Source: Marinobacter sp. es.042 (GTDB taxonomy: Bacteria > Pseudomonadota > Gammaproteobacteria > Pseudomonadales > Oleiphilaceae). Taken from it: a stretch of 64,000 nt of DNA. Below the pieces are notes generated by a model. It worked only from the letters and a program-made list of their open reading frames with translations. It searched no databases and was not told where the DNA came from. A program made the position numbers and the translations under genes. The stretch covers positions 682,001 through 746,000 of the forward strand of contig NZ_LT897781.1 in NCBI RefSeq assembly GCF_900188315.1, read 5' to 3'. Positions 62,119 to 64,000 of the stretch are shown here, in pieces (within the stretch, counting starts at the first letter, position 1; the number at the start of each line of letters is the position of its first letter).

Positions 62119-63276
62119 ATGCCCGAAATGACTACCGCCGAACTCGATTTCTCCGGAGGCTCACTGATTCTTGCCCGGCCGGGCACTGGTGATCCGACGC
62201 TGAGGGCATGGGATGCGGCGGACGAGCTTCTGCTCGAGGAAGCCATTGGCGCGGCGGCAACCCTGAATGAGCCCCGGGTTCTGGTGGTGGATGATCAGTT
62301 CGGGGCTCTTTCACTGGGGCTGTCAGCGCTTTCGCCGACCGTGGTGGCCGACAGTGCTGTGTTGCCCGTTTCCCTGGCACATAATGCTTCTTTGAACCCG
62401 GAAGTCACGCCGCCTGAATCTGTTTTCAGCTGGATTAATGCGCCCGAGGGCCTGTTTGACCTGGTGGTATTGAGAATACCCCGCCAGGCCGATTATCTGG
62501 CCTGGTTGCTGCGCTGGCTCAATCGCGTGATGGCGGATTCGGGCGTGTTGCTGGCAGGCGGCATGATCAAGCATCTACCGGCGAGAAGTGTTGATGTGTT
62601 CGCCGAAGCTGTACGGACAGAGCAGGTGCTGCCGGCGCGAAAAAAAGCGAGGGTGATTCGTTGTACCAGGGGCATAGCGAATCTGGAGGATTGGTCAGCG
62701 ACCTGGAAAGGCTACCGATTGGGTGACCGAAAAGGTGATGTCGACATAGCGGCATTGCCGGCGGTGTTCGCCCGGGAAAAGCTGGATATCGGAACCCGCC
62801 TGATGTTGCCACATGTGGCCAACGAGGTGTCGACGGCCAGGGCTGGCGATTCGGTGCTTGATCTGGCCTGCGGCAACGGCGCACTGGGCCTGGCGGCGCT
62901 GTCGGAGCGACGGGATCTGCAGTTGGTATTCAGCGATGTTTCAAGCCAGGCCGTGCTCAGTGCCCGTCGTAACGTTGAAAAAGCCTTTCCGGGTGCCAGA
63001 ACCGCTTTCTCCCATCGCGACGGTATTGATTCCGATCTGGGAGCCTTTGATCTGATACTACTGAATCCGCCTTTCCACGAGGGTGGTGTGGTCGGTGATC
63101 ACATCGCACTTCGGTTATTCCAACAGGCGTCGCAATACCTGAGGCCGGGCGGTCGCCTGCTCCTGGTAGGCAATCGCCACCTTGGCTATCACCGGAGCCT
63201 GCGCCGGTACTTTTCGTCAGTGCAGCAACTGGGCGCCAGCCCCAAGTTCGTGGTGTTTCGGGCTGGCAATCGCTGA
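62119..63276 (+). CDS. rlmG: RlmG-like 23S rRNA guanine-N2 methyltransferase
   Basis: This 385-residue member of the same family as the upstream RsmC-like protein has the N-terminal pattern RAWDAADELLLEEA typical of RlmG (E. coli 378 residues). The C-terminal catalytic half has SAM motif VLDLACGNGALGLAAL and LNPPFHEGG. RlmG modifies G1835 of 23S rRNA. The two methyltransferase genes lie in tandem, 156 bp apart. Confidence 0.88.
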   Translation: MPEMTTAELDFSGGSLILARPGTGDPTLRAWDAADELLLEEAIGAAATLNEPRVLVVDDQFGALSLGLSALSPTVVADSAVLPVSLAHNASLNPEVTPPESVFSWINAPEGLFDLVVLRIPRQADYLAWLLRWLNRVMADSGVLLAGGMIKHLPARSVDVFAEAVRTEQVLPARKKARVIRCTRGIANLEDWSATWKGYRLGDRKGDVDIAALPAVFAREKLDIGTRLMLPHVANEVSTARAGDSVLDLACGNGALGLAALSERRDLQLVFSDVSSQAVLSARRNVEKAFPGARTAFSHRDGIDSDLGAFDLILLNPPFHEGGVVGDHIALRLFQQASQYLRPGGRLLLVGNRHLGYHRSLRRYFSSVQQLGASPKFVVFRAGNR

Positions 63277-63289
63277 ACAACCTGGCAGA

Positions 63290-63910
63290 TTACAATGTTG
63301 GCGCCGGGCGGTCATACCCGAGCCGGGCCAGGGTGTCCACGATGGTCTGGGTCTGACTGTCTATTTCAATATTCACCCGCTGGCCCTCTTCACAGGACCC
63401 AAAGGTTGTGGCCCGCAGGGTCTCCGGGATCAGATGGATGTTGAACCGGTTGCCCCGTACCTCGCCAATAGTCAGGCTGGCGCCATTGATGGCGATGTAG
63501 CCTTTGGGAAAGATGTAGCGGGCCCATTCCTCGGGCACCTCAAACCATAGTGTGACGTTGTTTTCCGTACGCCGTATTTCGACAATGCTGGCCGCCGTAT
63601 GTATGTGGCCAGAAAGCAGGTGGCCACCAATTTCATCCCCAATCCGGGCGGCGCGCTCGAAATTCACCTGGTCCCCGGTTGTCAGCTCCCCCAGCGTGGT
63701 AAGTCTCAGGGTTTCCTGCATGGCATCGAAATAAAGCACGCTGTCTTCCTGGCGTGTGACGGTCAGGCAGGTCCCGTTGATTGCCACCGAGGCGCCGATG
63801 GAAACGCCATCTGCCTTTTCTGCGGGAAGGCGGATGGCAAAAGTGCTGAGCCCGGGCTCTGCAGTGACGTCTTCGATGGTTGCAATGCCCTGGACAATGC
63901 CTGTGAACAT
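63290..63910 (-). CDS. ribE: Riboflavin synthase, alpha subunit
   Basis: The start at ATG 63910 (MFTGIVQGIATIEDV) gives 206 residues. MFTGIVQ is the invariant start of riboflavin synthase. Two similar halves are visible, with SIGASVAINGTCLTV in the first and IAINGASLTIGEVRG in the second. It dismutates two 6,7-dimethyl-8-ribityllumazine molecules to riboflavin. It converges with rlmG across 13 bp. The frame is open upstream to the window edge region, but no other start is convincing, and no gene is supported in 63911-64000. Confidence 0.96.
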   Translation of the reverse strand: MFTGIVQGIATIEDVTAEPGLSTFAIRLPAEKADGVSIGASVAINGTCLTVTRQEDSVLYFDAMQETLRLTTLGELTTGDQVNFERAARIGDEIGGHLLSGHIHTAASIVEIRRTENNVTLWFEVPEEWARYIFPKGYIAINGASLTIGEVRGNRFNIHLIPETLRATTFGSCEEGQRVNIEIDSQTQTIVDTLARLGYDRPAPTL

Positions 63911-64000
63911 AAGCCTGACCTCATTCAATGTGGTATGGGGCGCCTCTCTGGCAGGTGCGCCAAGGATAGCGAGCGGGCTGACTGATGCCAAGGCCCGACT

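Noticed and set aside
63911..64000. Possible end of ribD upstream of ribE
   Set aside because: None of the three minus-strand frames shows recognisable RibD sequence in these 90 bp.

Overview
The window is a dense, GC-rich, mostly plus-strand stretch of a gammaproteobacterial chromosome. Gene order and protein content (FleSR/FleN/MotCD/ParCP-type polar flagellum and chemotaxis genes, an Hsb/HptB module, System I cytochrome c maturation, a Bat/MoxR locus and a 1628-residue NAD-glutamate dehydrogenase) point to a marine polar-flagellated bacterium, most likely Marinobacter or a close relative. The species assignment is an inference. No tRNA, rRNA, CRISPR array, prophage or insertion sequence was seen.

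Positions 1-17554 carry the first flagellar block: the end of fleS, fleR, a terminator, then fliEFGHIJ, an anti-sigma-antagonist/phosphorelay module (hsbA-hsbR-hptB), fliK, fliLMNOPQR and flhB. Sigma-54 promoter sequences with exact GG-N10-GC spacing lie before fliE, fliK and fliL. This fits control by sigma-54 activators of the FleQ/FleR type. Positions 17555-17961 are non-coding and hold two long, structurally conserved inverted-repeat elements plus a short REP-like hairpin. Positions 17962-20694 (minus strand) hold a methyltransferase, a uracil permease and uracil phosphoribosyltransferase, which split the flagellar block.

Positions 20813-34807 carry the second block: a sigma-54 promoter, flhA, flhF, fleN, fliA, cheY, cheZ, cheA, cheB, motC, motD, parC, parP and cheW. 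FlhF and FleN set the polar site and number of flagella, FliA switches on late genes, and ParC/ParP place the chemotaxis array at the pole. CheA carries three repeats in its linker that may be the docking region for ParP. A DUF2802 gene follows.

Positions 35294-38676 hold the least expected part: a methyltransferase-like/MshEN/GspE-type ATPase fusion, overlapping by 4 bp with an orphan MoxR-like AAA+ ATPase. Neither has its usual partners nearby. On the other strand are an FlhB-C-terminal-like switch protein and a second FliK-like protein (38662-40331).

Positions 40488-47730 are a complete ccmABCDEFGHI operon for cytochrome c maturation. It converges with a minus-strand Bat operon (47734-54698: moxR, DUF58, DUF4381, batA, fused batB/C, batD). 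The remainder holds NAD-glutamate dehydrogenase, a beta-carbonic anhydrase, a 57-residue small protein, two neighbouring rRNA guanine-N2 methyltransferases (RsmC-like, RlmG-like) and riboflavin synthase on the minus strand.
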